A DNA stretch of 64,000 nucleotides from DASTFY01 sp963829955 (GCA_963829955.1 CAWHKS010000021.1:62001-126000), one strand, 5' to 3'. Positions 45,256 through 57,414 are shown, counted from the first letter of the stretch. Notes: generated from the letters alone by a model not told the origin. Program-made: numbers and translations.

Positions 45256-46037
45256 GCACGCCGGACCCGCCTGCATTGGACCCGGCGGTGCCGGCCGCCG
45301 CGGCGTCGCCCCGCCACTGGTTCGAGCCCGCCGCCGACCGCATGGGCCCGTCGTACCTCCGCTACGCGCACACGAAAGGGACGGTGCAGGAGGTCGATCA
45401 CCTCGTCGAGGCGTTGGGGTTGGCAACGGGGATGCGGGTGCTCGACGTCGGCTGCGGACCCGGCCGCCACGCCCACGAGCTAGCCCGCCGGGGCATCGCC
45501 TGCCACGGGATCGACATCAGCGCCCGCTTCGTCGAGCTGGCACGGGGAGGCGCGCCGGACGCCGCCACGTTCGAGCGCGCCGACGCCCGCGCCCTCGAGT
45601 ACGACGCCGGGTTCGACGCCGTCATCGCGCTGTGCCAGGGCGCGTTCGGCATGTCGCAAGATCCGGGTGACGACGAGGCCATCCTGGCCGGGATGGCCCG
45701 CGCGGTGCGGCCCGGTGGGAGGCTGGCGATGACCGCCTTCAATGCCTACTTCGCCGTCCGCTACCACACGGCGGCCTCCTTCGATGCCGGCCCGGGCGTC
45801 GCTCACGAGGTCACGGAGATCCACGACGAGCACGGCAGGCCGGCGACGATCGATCTCTGGACCGGGTGCTACACCCCGCGAGAGCTGCGCCTGCTGGCGG
45901 CGGCCGCGGGGTTGGACGTGGAGCGCATCAGCTCGGTCGAGCCCGGGGCCTACGGCGACGAGCCCGCGACCGTCGATCGGCCCGAGCTGCTGCTGGTCGC
46001 CCGCCGTCCGGCAGAAGCTCAGGCGTCCGGCGCGTAG
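45252..46037 (+). CDS. SAM-dependent class I methyltransferase
   Basis: 261 residues; GTG at 45252 overlaps the polA stop (GTGA). SAM-binding motif I is VLDVGCGPGRHAHELA, with GIDISARFVELAR and VRPGGRLAMTAFN as later motifs. The substrate cannot be told. A small-molecule or lipid substrate is likely from the compact form. Its 3' end overlaps that of the convergent M23 peptidase gene by 19 bp. Confidence 0.82.
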   Translation: MSTPDPPALDPAVPAAAASPRHWFEPAADRMGPSYLRYAHTKGTVQEVDHLVEALGLATGMRVLDVGCGPGRHAHELARRGIACHGIDISARFVELARGGAPDAATFERADARALEYDAGFDAVIALCQGAFGMSQDPGDDEAILAGMARAVRPGGRLAMTAFNAYFAVRYHTAASFDAGPGVAHEVTEIHDEHGRPATIDLWTGCYTPRELRLLAAAAGLDVERISSVEPGAYGDEPATVDRPELLLVARRPAEAQASGA

Positions 46038-46648
46038 GGGTCGCGCATGGCAGCCGCGCAGGCGCCCGGATTGGCGCGCACCCACGCGTCGACCTCACCC
46101 GCGGGCGAGCCCGTGCCGCCCCGCCGCCAGGCATCGAGGTACGGCTGCGGCCACACGACGCCTCGCCGTAGCGACCACTCCTTGCCCGGGCACGGCGGCG
46201 AGATGCCCAGGTGGACGTGGCACGCGCCGGCCCGGCCCGTGCTGCCCATGGTGCCCACCGCGGCTCCGGCACCAACCCGGTGACCTGGGGAGAGGCCGGC
46301 CGCCACGGTGTCGAGGTGGGCCAGGTAGTAGCGCACGCCGTCGGCGCCGAGGATGCTCACGTAGCGGCCGCCCCGGTGGGCGGGGTTGTCCGTCGCCGGG
46401 TCGTAGAGGTTCACCGTGCGCACCTCGAGCACCCAGCCGTCGACCGGTGACACCAACGGGGTGCCGCACCCCGGCGAGGCGAAGATGTCGGCGGCCGGGT
46501 AGTCGTGATGGCTGCCCACTCCGCCGTAGCCGACGCTCACCCCGGGCGTCACGGGGACGGTGTAGCGGTAGGGCGAGCTCCCGCTGCCCGGCGGCGCGCA
46601 CGCCGATGCGGCCAGCACGATGACCGTCACCACGAGTGTGGTTCGCAC
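46019..46648 (-). CDS. M23/LytM-family peptidase lipoprotein
   Basis: 209 residues from the GTG at 46648, which opens a typical lipoprotein signal with lipobox ASAC (Cys at residue 17). The LytM domain has its zinc ligands in HHDYPAADIFA and CHVHLGIS, plus the usual GCGTPLVSPVDGWV and YYLAHLD. It would cut peptidoglycan cross-bridges or act as an envelope-bound amidase activator. An upstream start at 46738 lacks a signal peptide at the right position. It diverges from rpsA. Confidence 0.85.
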   Translation of the reverse strand: MRTTLVVTVIVLAASACAPPGSGSSPYRYTVPVTPGVSVGYGGVGSHHDYPAADIFASPGCGTPLVSPVDGWVLEVRTVNLYDPATDNPAHRGGRYVSILGADGVRYYLAHLDTVAAGLSPGHRVGAGAAVGTMGSTGRAGACHVHLGISPPCPGKEWSLRRGVVWPQPYLDAWRRGGTGSPAGEVDAWVRANPGACAAAMRDPYAPDA

Positions 46649-46778
46649 GACACCTAGTTTGGACGCTGAAGGAGCGGCCGGGGCCGGTGGTAGCCTGGGC
46701 AACCTTCGTTGCGCCCTCGCGGCCGGCCGAGCGTCCATCCATCACTGACTCCTGTCCACCCGAAAGCGACCCTGTTCC

Positions 46779-48299
46779 TTGTCCGACATCACCTCCCCCG
46801 CCACCGAAGACGACATGCCGTTCGGCACGTTCGACGACGAGGGCAACTACGTCCCACGCCAGATCGTCGAGGACGATCTCGGTCAGAGCTTCGAGGACGC
46901 CATCGCCGGCACCCTCGTCGACGTCGAAGACGGTCAGATCGTCAACGGGACGGTGGTGAAGATCGACAAGGACGAGGTCCTGCTCGACATCGGCTACAAG
47001 TCCGAGGGCGTCATCCCTTCGCGTGAGCTGTCCATCCGCAACGACGTCAACCCGTTCGACGTGGTGAAGATGGGTGAGGAGCTCGAGGCCCTGGTCCTCA
47101 CCAAGGAGGACAAGGAGGGGCGGCTGCTGCTCTCCAAGAAGCGGGCGCAGTACGAGCGGGCCTGGGGCACGATCGAGAGGATCAAGGAGTCCGAGGGCGT
47201 CGTCGAGGGCCCCGTCATCGAGGTCGTCAAGGGCGGCCTCATCATGGACATCGGCCTGCGTGGGTTCCTGCCCGCCTCGCTGGTGGAACTGCGCCGCGTG
47301 CGTGACCTGCAGCCATACGTCGGCCGGGTCCTTCAGGCCAAGATCATCGAGCTCGACAAGAACCGCAACAACGTCGTGCTGTCCCGCCGCGGCTACCTCG
47401 AAGAGACCCAGAAGGAGCAGCGCGAGGACTTCCTCGCCAACCTGAAGCCGGGCGACGTCCGCACCGGCGTGGTGTCCTCGGTCGTCTCGTTCGGTGCCTT
47501 CGTGGACCTCGGCGGCATGGACGGTCTCATCCACGTGTCCGAGCTGTCCTGGAAGCACGTGGACCATCCCGGTTCGGTGGTGTCTGTGGGCGACGAGGTC
47601 AGCGTCAAGGTGCTCGACGTCGACCACGACCGCGAGCGCATCAGCCTCTCGCTCAAGGCGACCCAGCAGGATCCGTGGCAGGAGTTCGCCGGGAGCCACC
47701 GCGTCGGCGAGCTGGTCTACGGCCGGGTCACCAAGCTGGTGCCCTTCGGCGCCTTCGTCCAAGTGGGCGACGGCATCGAGGGTCTGGTCCACATCTCGGA
47801 GATGTCGGCGCACCACGTCGAGTCGCCGGAGCAGGTCGTGACGCCCGGTGAGGAGCTGTGGGTCAAGATCATCGATCTCGACCTCGCCCGCCGCCGGATC
47901 AGCCTCTCGATCAAGCAGGCCGCCGAGGGCGGCGAGCTGGCCGAGGAGTACCGGGAGCACTTCGGCATCGACGAGCAGGGCAACTACACCGTCACCGATG
48001 ACGCCGAGCGCGAAGCGGCGTGGGCCGAGTACTTCGAGGAGCTCGGTGAAGGTGGCGAGGAGATCCCGCCGGGCGATTCGCTTCCGCCCACCGAGCCGCG
48101 GGCGGCTGCGGCCGAGGCGCCGGAGGCTGCTGTCACCGAGGTCGAGGCCGAGCCAGCGGCCGACGCCGAGCCTGCGGCCGAGGACACCGCCGAGCCCGCG
48201 GCCGACGCCGCCACCGAGGACACCGCCGAGCCCGCGGCCGACGCTTCCACCGAGGACACCGCTGAACCTGCGGCCGACGCCGCCACCGACCAGGCCTGA
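46779..48299 (+). CDS. rpsA: 30S ribosomal protein S1
   Basis: 506 residues with a TTG start at 46779 (an ATG at 46815 is the alternative). Four S1 RNA-binding repeats are visible: IDKDEVLLDIGYKSEGVIPS, VVKGGLIMDIGLRGFLPAS, VVSFGAFVDLGGMDGLIHVS and LVPFGAFVQVGDGIEGLVHI. The four-repeat form is usual in actinobacteria, where E. coli has six. The C-terminal ~85 residues are acidic and Ala-rich with EDTAEPAADA repeats, probably disordered. S1 binds mRNA on the small subunit; many leaderless starts in this window would not need it. Confidence 0.92.
   Translation: MSDITSPATEDDMPFGTFDDEGNYVPRQIVEDDLGQSFEDAIAGTLVDVEDGQIVNGTVVKIDKDEVLLDIGYKSEGVIPSRELSIRNDVNPFDVVKMGEELEALVLTKEDKEGRLLLSKKRAQYERAWGTIERIKESEGVVEGPVIEVVKGGLIMDIGLRGFLPASLVELRRVRDLQPYVGRVLQAKIIELDKNRNNVVLSRRGYLEETQKEQREDFLANLKPGDVRTGVVSSVVSFGAFVDLGGMDGLIHVSELSWKHVDHPGSVVSVGDEVSVKVLDVDHDRERISLSLKATQQDPWQEFAGSHRVGELVYGRVTKLVPFGAFVQVGDGIEGLVHISEMSAHHVESPEQVVTPGEELWVKIIDLDLARRRISLSIKQAAEGGELAEEYREHFGIDEQGNYTVTDDAEREAAWAEYFEELGEGGEEIPPGDSLPPTEPRAAAAEAPEAAVTEVEAEPAADAEPAAEDTAEPAADAATEDTAEPAADASTEDTAEPAADAATDQA
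48201..48293. repeat. 36-bp tandem repeats in the rpsA tail
   Basis: Units at 48201-48236 and 48237-48272, plus a partial third, encode ADAATEDTAEPA-type blocks. They differ at a few bases and preserve the frame. Confidence 0.75.
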
Positions 48300-48324
48300 C
48301 GCCACCCCACCCACCGCGCCGGCC

Positions 48325-48930
48325 GTGATCCTCGTCGGGCTGACCGGCGGCATCGGGTCCGGGAAGTCCACAGTGTCTGCGCTCCTCGCGGGGCGCGGCG
48401 CTGTCATCGTCGACGCCGACGCCATCACCCGTGAGCTGCAGCGCCCGGGCCAGCCGGTGCTGGCCGCCATCGCCGAGCGCTTCGGCCCGGGCGTCCTCCT
48501 GCCGGACGGCGAGCTCGACCGTCAGGCGCTGGCGACCATCGTGTTCGGGGATCCGGATGCGCTGAAAGACCTCAACGCCATCGTGCACCCCGCCGTCGGG
48601 GCGGAGATCGCCAGGCGGATCGAGGCCGCCGCCGGGACAGACGCCGTGGTCGTGCTCGACATCCCGCTGCTTGCCGAGAACCCTCGGAAGGGGCTGGCCG
48701 CGACGATCGTGGTCGACACCCCCGTCGAGGTCGCGGTCGATCGGCTGGTGCGCCTGCGGGGGATGGACGAGGCCGACGCCCGGGCCCGCGTCGCCCGCCA
48801 GGCCACGCGCGAGGAGCGGGCGGCCGGTGCCGACCGCATCATCGACAACACCGGCGCCCTGGTCGCGCTCGAGACCCAGGTTGACCAGCTCTGGACCTGG
48901 CTCCAGACCCTCCCGCACGTCGAGCGGTAG
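48325..48930 (+). CDS. coaE: Dephospho-CoA kinase
   Basis: 201 residues from the GTG at 48325. The P-loop is GLTGGIGSGKSTVSALL, followed by VDADAITRELQRPGQPV, the CoA-domain signature LNAIVHPAV, VVLDIPLLAEN and the lid region RLRGMDEADARARVARQ. It catalyses the last step of coenzyme A synthesis, ATP-dependent phosphorylation of the 3'-hydroxyl. rpsA-coaE order is common in actinobacteria. No strong ribosome site precedes the start. Confidence 0.92.
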   Translation: MILVGLTGGIGSGKSTVSALLAGRGAVIVDADAITRELQRPGQPVLAAIAERFGPGVLLPDGELDRQALATIVFGDPDALKDLNAIVHPAVGAEIARRIEAAAGTDAVVVLDIPLLAENPRKGLAATIVVDTPVEVAVDRLVRLRGMDEADARARVARQATREERAAGADRIIDNTGALVALETQVDQLWTWLQTLPHVER

Positions 48931-49027
48931 CCGGGGGGCACCGCCGCCACGTTTCAGGCAGGCGTGCCAGGATGCGGGGCCGGCGGGCTGCCGATGGGGG
49001 CGGCCCCGAGTGAGGAGCACGCAGCAC

Positions 49028-50110
49028 ATGCACGAGGTCCGGGGAGTGGTGGCCAAGGCCAAGGGCGAGCCCGTCAGCATCGAGACGGTGCTCGTGCCCG
49101 ATCCTGGCCCGGGGGAAGCGCTCGTCGCCATCAAGGCCTGTGGGGTCTGCCACACCGATCTGCACTACCGGGAGGGCGGCATCAACGACGACTTCCCGTT
49201 CCTGCTCGGCCACGAGGCGGCCGGCATCGTTGAGGCGGTGGGACCGGACGTCACGGACGTGTCGCCCGGTGACTACGTGATCCTCAACTGGCGGGCCGTG
49301 TGCGGGCAGTGCCGGAGCTGCCGCAAGGGCAAGCCGTGGTACTGCTTCTCCACCTTCAACGCCACGCAGAAGATGACGCTGGCCGATGGCACCGTCCTCA
49401 GCCCCGCCCTCGGCATCGGCGCGTTCGCCGACAAGACGCTGGTGGCCGCCGGGCAGTGCACCAAGGTCGACCCCAGCGCGCCGGCCACGGCCGCCGGCCT
49501 GCTCGGATGTGGAGTGATGGCCGGGCTCGGTGCCGCCATCAACACCGGCGGCGTCGGGCGTGGTGACTCGGTGGCGGTGTTCGGGTGCGGCGGGGTCGGC
49601 AACGCGGCCATCGCCGGCGCCCGCCTGGCCGGTGCTTCCACGATCGTCGCCGTCGACATCGACGACCAGAAGCTGGCCTGGGCCAAGGACTTCGGTGCCA
49701 CCCACACCGTCAACTCCACGAAGGAGGACGCCGTTGCAGCCGTCAAGGCCGCCACCGGCGGCAACGGCGCCGATGTCTGCATCGAGGCCATCGGCCTTCC
49801 CCAGACCTACCGGCAGGCCTTCGACGCCCGCGACCTCGCCGGCACCGTCGTGCTGGTCGGCGTGCCCCGCCCGGACATGACGATCGAGCTGCCGTTCATC
49901 GAGGTCTTCGGGCGCGGCGGCGCCCTCAAGTCGAGTTGGTACGGCGACTGCCTGCCCAGCCGCGACTTTCCGATGCTCATCGACCTCTACCTGCAGGGCC
50001 GGCTCAACCTGGACGGCTTCGTGTCGGAGACCATCGCTCTCGATCAGGTCGAGGAGGCCTTCCACAAGATGGAGCAGGGTGAGGTCCTCCGCTCCGTCGT
50101 GGTCATGTAG
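49028..50110 (+). CDS. mscR: S-(hydroxymethyl)mycothiol dehydrogenase
   Basis: 360 residues; the ATG at 49028 has AGGAG nine bases upstream. It is a zinc medium-chain alcohol dehydrogenase with catalytic ligands in ACGVCHTDLHYREGG, LGHEAAGIVEAVG and Cys in LLGCGVMAG. The structural zinc set is CGQCRSCRKGKPWYC, and the NAD fold is VFGCGGVGNAAIAGA. ILNWRAVCGQCR and TFNATQKMTLADGT match the mycothiol-dependent formaldehyde dehydrogenase group closely. It oxidises the formaldehyde-mycothiol adduct and implies the host makes mycothiol. Confidence 0.88.
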   Translation: MHEVRGVVAKAKGEPVSIETVLVPDPGPGEALVAIKACGVCHTDLHYREGGINDDFPFLLGHEAAGIVEAVGPDVTDVSPGDYVILNWRAVCGQCRSCRKGKPWYCFSTFNATQKMTLADGTVLSPALGIGAFADKTLVAAGQCTKVDPSAPATAAGLLGCGVMAGLGAAINTGGVGRGDSVAVFGCGGVGNAAIAGARLAGASTIVAVDIDDQKLAWAKDFGATHTVNSTKEDAVAAVKAATGGNGADVCIEAIGLPQTYRQAFDARDLAGTVVLVGVPRPDMTIELPFIEVFGRGGALKSSWYGDCLPSRDFPMLIDLYLQGRLNLDGFVSETIALDQVEEAFHKMEQGEVLRSVVVM

Positions 50111-50144
50111 CGCCTGGACGGAGCGCTCAGGATGGAGCGCAGCC

Positions 50145-50158
50145 CGAACACAGGTTCG
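50145..50158 (+). promoter_or_regulatory. LexA-type SOS box of uvrB
   Basis: CGAACACAGGTTCG, extended by C and G to CCGAAC-N4-GTTCGG, fits the Gram-positive LexA consensus CGAAC-N4-GTTCG. It overlaps the -35 region of the uvrB promoter and lies 33 bp before the start codon. Confidence 0.8.
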
Positions 50159-50177
50159 GCCTGTAACACCCCACCGG

Positions 50178-50183
50178 TAGCAT
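50178..50183 (+). promoter_or_regulatory. -10 hexamer TAGCAT of uvrB, leaderless
   Basis: TAGCAT ends eight bases before the ATG at 50192. The LexA box covers the matching -35 position about 17 bp upstream. Confidence 0.55.
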
Positions 50184-50191
50184 CGATCACG

Positions 50192-52213
50192 ATGTCCGCC
50201 CCGCTCAAGGTCCACTCCGACTTCGCCCCCGCCGGGGACCAGCCGGCGGCCATCGCCAAGCTGGCGGAGGGGGTCCAGCGGGGGGACCGCTTCCAGACGC
50301 TGCTCGGCATCACCGGCTCGGGCAAGAGCGCCACCATCGCCTGGACGATCGAGGCGGTCCAGCGGCCCACGCTCATCCTCGCCCCCAACAAGAGCCTGGC
50401 CGCACAGCTCGCCACGGAGATGAAGGAGTTCTTCTCGGAGAACCGTGTCGAGTACTTCGTCAGCTACTACGACTACTACCAGCCCGAGGCCTACATCGCC
50501 TCGAGCGACACGTACATCGAGAAGGACTCGTCCATCAACGACGAGATCGACCGCTTGCGCCATTCGGCGACGGCCGCGCTGCTCACCCGGCGGGACACCA
50601 TCGTGGTCGCCTCGGTGTCGTGCATCTACGGCATGGGCGACCCCGCCGAGTATCGGGGCCAGCTGCTGGAGCTGCACACCGGCGTCGACTACGACCAGCG
50701 GTCGATCCTGCGCCGCCTGGTCGACCTCCAGTACGACCGCAACGACATGACCCTCGGGAGGGGCAAGTTCCGCGTGCGGGGCGACACCATCGAGGTACAC
50801 CCGGCGTACGACGAGACCGTGCTGCGCGTCGAGATGTTCGGCGACACGGTGGAGCGGCTGACCATCGTCGACCCGCTCACCGGCGAGCAGCTCAACGAGC
50901 TGACCGAGGTCATCGTGTTCCCCGCCACGCACTACGTCGCCGGCGACGAGCGCATGCGAAAGGCCATCGTGGGCATCGAGGCCGAGCTCCAGGATCGGCT
51001 GGCCTACTTCGAGCGCGAGGGCAAGCTCCTGGAGGCGCAGCGCCTGCGGATGCGCACCCAGTACGACCTGGAGATGATCCAGGAGGTCGGGTACTGCAAT
51101 GGCATCGAGAACTACTCGATGCACATCGACGGCCGCACCTTCGGCGAGCCTCCGTTCACGCTGCTCGACTACTTCCCGGACGACTGGCTGCTCGTCATCG
51201 ACGAGAGCCATGTGGCCGTGCCCCAGCTCCACGGGCAGTACGAGGGGGACCGCAGCCGCAAGGACCAGCTCGTCGAGCACGGCTTCCGACTTCCCAGCGC
51301 CCGCGACAACCGGCCCCTGCGGTTCGAGGAGGTCATGGAGCGGCTCAACCAGGTGGTCTTCCTCTCAGCTACGCCCAGCGCGTACGAGCTGCGGGTGAGC
51401 GACCAGGTGGTCGAGCAGATCGTGCGGCCGACAGGCCTCGTCGACCCCGAGGTCATCGTCAAGCCGACCAAGGGCCAGATCGACGATCTGATCGAGCAGG
51501 TCAACGACCGTGTGCTCAAGGGCCACCGCGTGCTCGTCACGACGCTCACCAAGAAGATGGCCGAGGACCTGACCGAATACCTGCTGGAGCAGGGGCTGAG
51601 GGTCCGCTACCTGCACTCCAACATCGACACGATCCAGCGCATCGAGATCCTGCGGGCGCTCCGGTTGGGCGAGTTCGACGTGCTCGTCGGTATCAACCTG
51701 CTGCGGGAGGGACTCGACCTGCCCGAGGTGTCCCTGGTCGCCATCCTGGACGCCGACAAGGAGGGCTTCCTCCGCTCGCAGACGAGCCTTATCCAGACGA
51801 TGGGGCGGGCGGCGCGCAACGTCGACGGACAGGTCGTGATGTACGCGGACAAGGTGACGGACTCGATGCAACACGCCATCGACGAGACCAACCGCCGGCG
51901 GGCGCGGCAGGTCGCCTACAACACCGAGCACGGCATCGATCCCCAGACCATCCGCAAGGCTGTCACGGACATCCTGAGTCTGCTGCGACCGGACGACACT
52001 GCTCCGGTCCCCGGCCGGGACCGTCGCCGTCAGCGGGAGCGGGACAAGGTCCGTCGGGATCTGGCCGACATGCCGCAGACGGAGCTGGTGCGGCTCATCC
52101 AGACCCTCGAGGACGAGATGCACGACGCCGCGGCCGAGCTGCGCTTCGAGTACGCGGCGCGCTTGCGCGATGAGGTCAACGAGTTGCGGCGGGAGTTGCG
52201 CGAGGCCGGCTGA
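50192..52213 (+). CDS. uvrB: UvrABC excinuclease subunit B
   Basis: 673 residues. The ATG at 50192 is chosen over an upstream start at 50132 because it starts the family sequence (FAPAGDQPAAIAKL) and sits behind the promoter. Motifs: Walker A GITGSGKSATIA, the damage-probing beta-hairpin YYDYYQPEAYIAS, DESH in LLVIDESHVAVPQ, helicase motif VI region QTMGRAARNVDGQV and the C-terminal UVR domain (EYAARLRDEVNELRREL). It verifies damage and recruits UvrC in nucleotide excision repair. A LexA box upstream indicates SOS control. Confidence 0.95.
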   Translation: MSAPLKVHSDFAPAGDQPAAIAKLAEGVQRGDRFQTLLGITGSGKSATIAWTIEAVQRPTLILAPNKSLAAQLATEMKEFFSENRVEYFVSYYDYYQPEAYIASSDTYIEKDSSINDEIDRLRHSATAALLTRRDTIVVASVSCIYGMGDPAEYRGQLLELHTGVDYDQRSILRRLVDLQYDRNDMTLGRGKFRVRGDTIEVHPAYDETVLRVEMFGDTVERLTIVDPLTGEQLNELTEVIVFPATHYVAGDERMRKAIVGIEAELQDRLAYFEREGKLLEAQRLRMRTQYDLEMIQEVGYCNGIENYSMHIDGRTFGEPPFTLLDYFPDDWLLVIDESHVAVPQLHGQYEGDRSRKDQLVEHGFRLPSARDNRPLRFEEVMERLNQVVFLSATPSAYELRVSDQVVEQIVRPTGLVDPEVIVKPTKGQIDDLIEQVNDRVLKGHRVLVTTLTKKMAEDLTEYLLEQGLRVRYLHSNIDTIQRIEILRALRLGEFDVLVGINLLREGLDLPEVSLVAILDADKEGFLRSQTSLIQTMGRAARNVDGQVVMYADKVTDSMQHAIDETNRRRARQVAYNTEHGIDPQTIRKAVTDILSLLRPDDTAPVPGRDRRRQRERDKVRRDLADMPQTELVRLIQTLEDEMHDAAAELRFEYAARLRDEVNELRRELREAG

Positions 52214-52222
52214 ATCTCTCCG

Positions 52223-52250
52223 TGACGGCCCGCCTGAACGGGCGTACCAT
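52223..52250 (+). promoter_or_regulatory. Promoter of the LPGTG surface protein gene
   Basis: TGACGG (52223-52228) and TACCAT (52245-52250) are spaced 16 bp apart. A GGGAGGGGG ribosome site then precedes the ATG at 52277. Confidence 0.45.
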
Positions 52251-52276
52251 CCGTGGGACAAGCGGGAGGGGGCGCA

Positions 52277-54409
52277 ATGCGGGTCGGGCGGAGGCTGTCC
52301 GCGGTCCTGCTCGTCGCGGGATCCGTGCTGGTGGCCGCCGGAGTGGCCGGCGCATCAACCGATCCCGAGGTCGAACGGGAAGCTCAGGACTCGACGTCGA
52401 CGACCACGACGTTGGTGCCGACCACGTTCGTGCCGACGACGACCGCTGGCGACACGGCGCCCGCTGGCGACGCGGCGCCCGCTGGCGACACCACGACGAC
52501 GAGCATCGCGGCATCCACGACCACCTCGACCGCCACGACGCCCTCGACCACCTCCACGGTGCCGGCGACTGGGGACGCCGACCAGCTCCCGACGTTCTAT
52601 CTGCGGGGCCTATGCGCTACTCCGACGGCGTTCGTGTTCGCCATGTCCAACCTCTCAGACGTCCCGGTCGAGGTGGAGCTCGAGTTCAACGGGCAGCCCT
52701 TCGACACCGTGAGCCTCGCTCCGGGCGAGGTCTACGGGTTCCGGACGGACGCGCCCGGGACGATGGTGGCGATCCTCCCCGGAGCCACCTTCCAGACGGA
52801 GAGCGTCGACGCTCCGTGCCCGGTCGCGCCGGGGAGCATCGGGATGGGTGGGCTGTGCCGGGATGACGTCACCGGATACCAGTGGTTGCTGGGCAACAGC
52901 GCGCCTGATCCCGTTGACGTCGAGGTCCGGCTCGGGGGAGCCGTCGTCGGCACGTTCACCGTCGAGTCCGGTGGATTCGCGGGCTTCACGACGCCCACGG
53001 GAGGACAGGCGGTTGCGCTCGTCGCCGGCCAGGTCGTAGCCGAGGCGGCGAGCAACGACGCTCCGTGCGTGCGGGGGCCGGTCTCGTTCTTCGCCCTGTG
53101 CTTCGCGCCCGGACAGGGTTACCGATGGTTCGTGTCGAACGACCTGGAGCCCGCGGTGACGGTGGAGCTGCGGGTGGGCGGCGTGGTCCAGTCCGTGCTC
53201 GACCTGGCGCCTTTCGAGGGGCGGGAGGTGACGACTCCGGTCGGTGGTCTCGGCGAGATGCTGCTGCAGGGCGAGGTCGTCGCGTCCGCCACCAGCTCGA
53301 ACGTCGTGTGCGACTCGACGATCGGGCTCTTCTCGATCTGCTCGGACGCCGCCTCGGGCACGCTGTGGAACGTCGGCAACGACAGCGAGGCCCCTGCCCT
53401 TGTCCGACTGGTGCTCGACGGGGTCGACGTGGCCACCGTGACGCTCGGCCCCGGGGAGCAGCATCTCGTTACAACCACCACGGTGGGCGGGACGATGGAC
53501 GCGTACGCGGCTGGCCAGTTGGTGGCGACTGCCGAGCCGTCCTCCGAACCGTGCGTGACCATCCGAGCTGTGTGCGCGGACCCGGTCGACGGTCAGGTGT
53601 GGGAGCTGGTCGCGGTTCGTGCGGTGACGGCCGAGATGCGGGTCGGCGGCATGACCGTCGCTGTGGTCGATCTGGACCCATTCACGACGGTCCAGGTCGT
53701 CAGCCAGGAAGCTGGCCTGGGACAGGTGCTGATCGACGGGATCGTGGTGGACGAGGCGGCACCGACGTCGGATCCCTGCATCGCGATGGCGTTCCAGTGC
53801 TTCGACCCGGCGCACGGCTACATAGTCGGAGTCTCGAACCTGCGCGGCGACGTTCCCGCCACTGTGGAGCTCCGCGTGAACGGGGTCGTCGTCGCGAACG
53901 CGGAGCTCGACCCACTGGGGGCAGCGGAGCTCGTGAGCCCGGTCGCGGGCATGGCGCAGCTGTACCTCGACGGAGAGCTGGCTTTCGAGGTCGCGCTCGC
54001 CGATGATCCCTGTGAGCCGTCGGTGTTCTTGTTCGGGACGTGCCTCGACGGCGCCACGGGTGGCTATTCGTGGGAGCTCGGAAGCAGCCGGATGCTCCCC
54101 CAGACAGTCGAGTTGCGACTGGACGGCACCCCGTTCGACGTCGTTGCTCTGGATTCGTTCGGCACCATGAGCTTCACCAGTTCGAGGCCGGGCACGATGC
54201 AGGCCTTCGTGAACGGCGTACTGGTGGCCGAGGCGCCCAGCTCGTCCGAACCGTGCTCCGGACCTACGACGGTCGCCCCGGCCCAGCTCCCCGGAACCGG
54301 TGGTGGCCCGAGCGCGCCCCTGACATTGGGGGTGGCTTGCCTGGTTGCCGGACTGATCGTGCTGGCGAGCACTCGGCGACGCGAGGATCGAACACCCGTT
54401 CGGAGCTGA
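52277..54409 (+). CDS. LPGTG cell-wall surface protein with seven ~80-residue repeats
   Basis: 710 residues from the ATG at 52277. Signal peptide (residues ~1-26, LLVAGSVLVAAGVAGAS), a Thr-rich stalk with 18-bp DNA repeats, then seven tandem modules of 75-82 residues. Each module has a Cys near its start (GLCATPT, GLCRDDV, ALCFAPG, SICSDAA, AVCADPV, FQCFDPA, GTCLDGA) and another at its end (PC or VC), plus the pattern VELRVxG. The two Cys probably form a disulfide per module. The C-terminus is AQLPGTGGGPS, a hydrophobic helix and RRRE, a sortase sorting signal. Adhesion or stalk function is inferred. It sits between uvrB and uvrA, and the uvrA LexA box lies in its 3' end. Confidence 0.85.
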   Translation: MRVGRRLSAVLLVAGSVLVAAGVAGASTDPEVEREAQDSTSTTTTLVPTTFVPTTTAGDTAPAGDAAPAGDTTTTSIAASTTTSTATTPSTTSTVPATGDADQLPTFYLRGLCATPTAFVFAMSNLSDVPVEVELEFNGQPFDTVSLAPGEVYGFRTDAPGTMVAILPGATFQTESVDAPCPVAPGSIGMGGLCRDDVTGYQWLLGNSAPDPVDVEVRLGGAVVGTFTVESGGFAGFTTPTGGQAVALVAGQVVAEAASNDAPCVRGPVSFFALCFAPGQGYRWFVSNDLEPAVTVELRVGGVVQSVLDLAPFEGREVTTPVGGLGEMLLQGEVVASATSSNVVCDSTIGLFSICSDAASGTLWNVGNDSEAPALVRLVLDGVDVATVTLGPGEQHLVTTTTVGGTMDAYAAGQLVATAEPSSEPCVTIRAVCADPVDGQVWELVAVRAVTAEMRVGGMTVAVVDLDPFTTVQVVSQEAGLGQVLIDGIVVDEAAPTSDPCIAMAFQCFDPAHGYIVGVSNLRGDVPATVELRVNGVVVANAELDPLGAAELVSPVAGMAQLYLDGELAFEVALADDPCEPSVFLFGTCLDGATGGYSWELGSSRMLPQTVELRLDGTPFDVVALDSFGTMSFTSSRPGTMQAFVNGVLVAEAPSSSEPCSGPTTVAPAQLPGTGGGPSAPLTLGVACLVAGLIVLASTRRREDRTPVRS
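54389..54402 (+). promoter_or_regulatory. LexA-type SOS box of uvrA
   Basis: CGAACACCCGTTCG has the same CGAAC-N4-GTTCG form as the uvrB box. It lies inside the last codons of the surface protein gene, just before TACCAT (54414-54419), a likely -10, and 87 bp before the uvrA start. Confidence 0.75.
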
Positions 54410-54488
54410 CGGCTACCATCCACGACGTGACATCGGCACCTCGTTTCGAGCGCCGACGCCGGGACCGCCGTCGGTAGGGTCGCAGCAG

Positions 54489-57350
<2,862 letters not shown>

Positions 57351-57393
57351 CCGCCGCCGTCCACCCGGTCCTCTCGACACGCCCCATCTGCAC

Positions 57394-57414
57394 CGAATCG
57401 ATGTCGAATCGGCG
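57394..57414. repeat. Tandem 11-bp CGAATCG repeat, copy 1
   Basis: CGAATCGATGT followed by CGAATCGGCG: the heptamer CGAATCG recurs after 11 bp. It lies in the convergent uvrA-nadA gap (57351-57577), which contains no gene. Confidence 0.55.
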
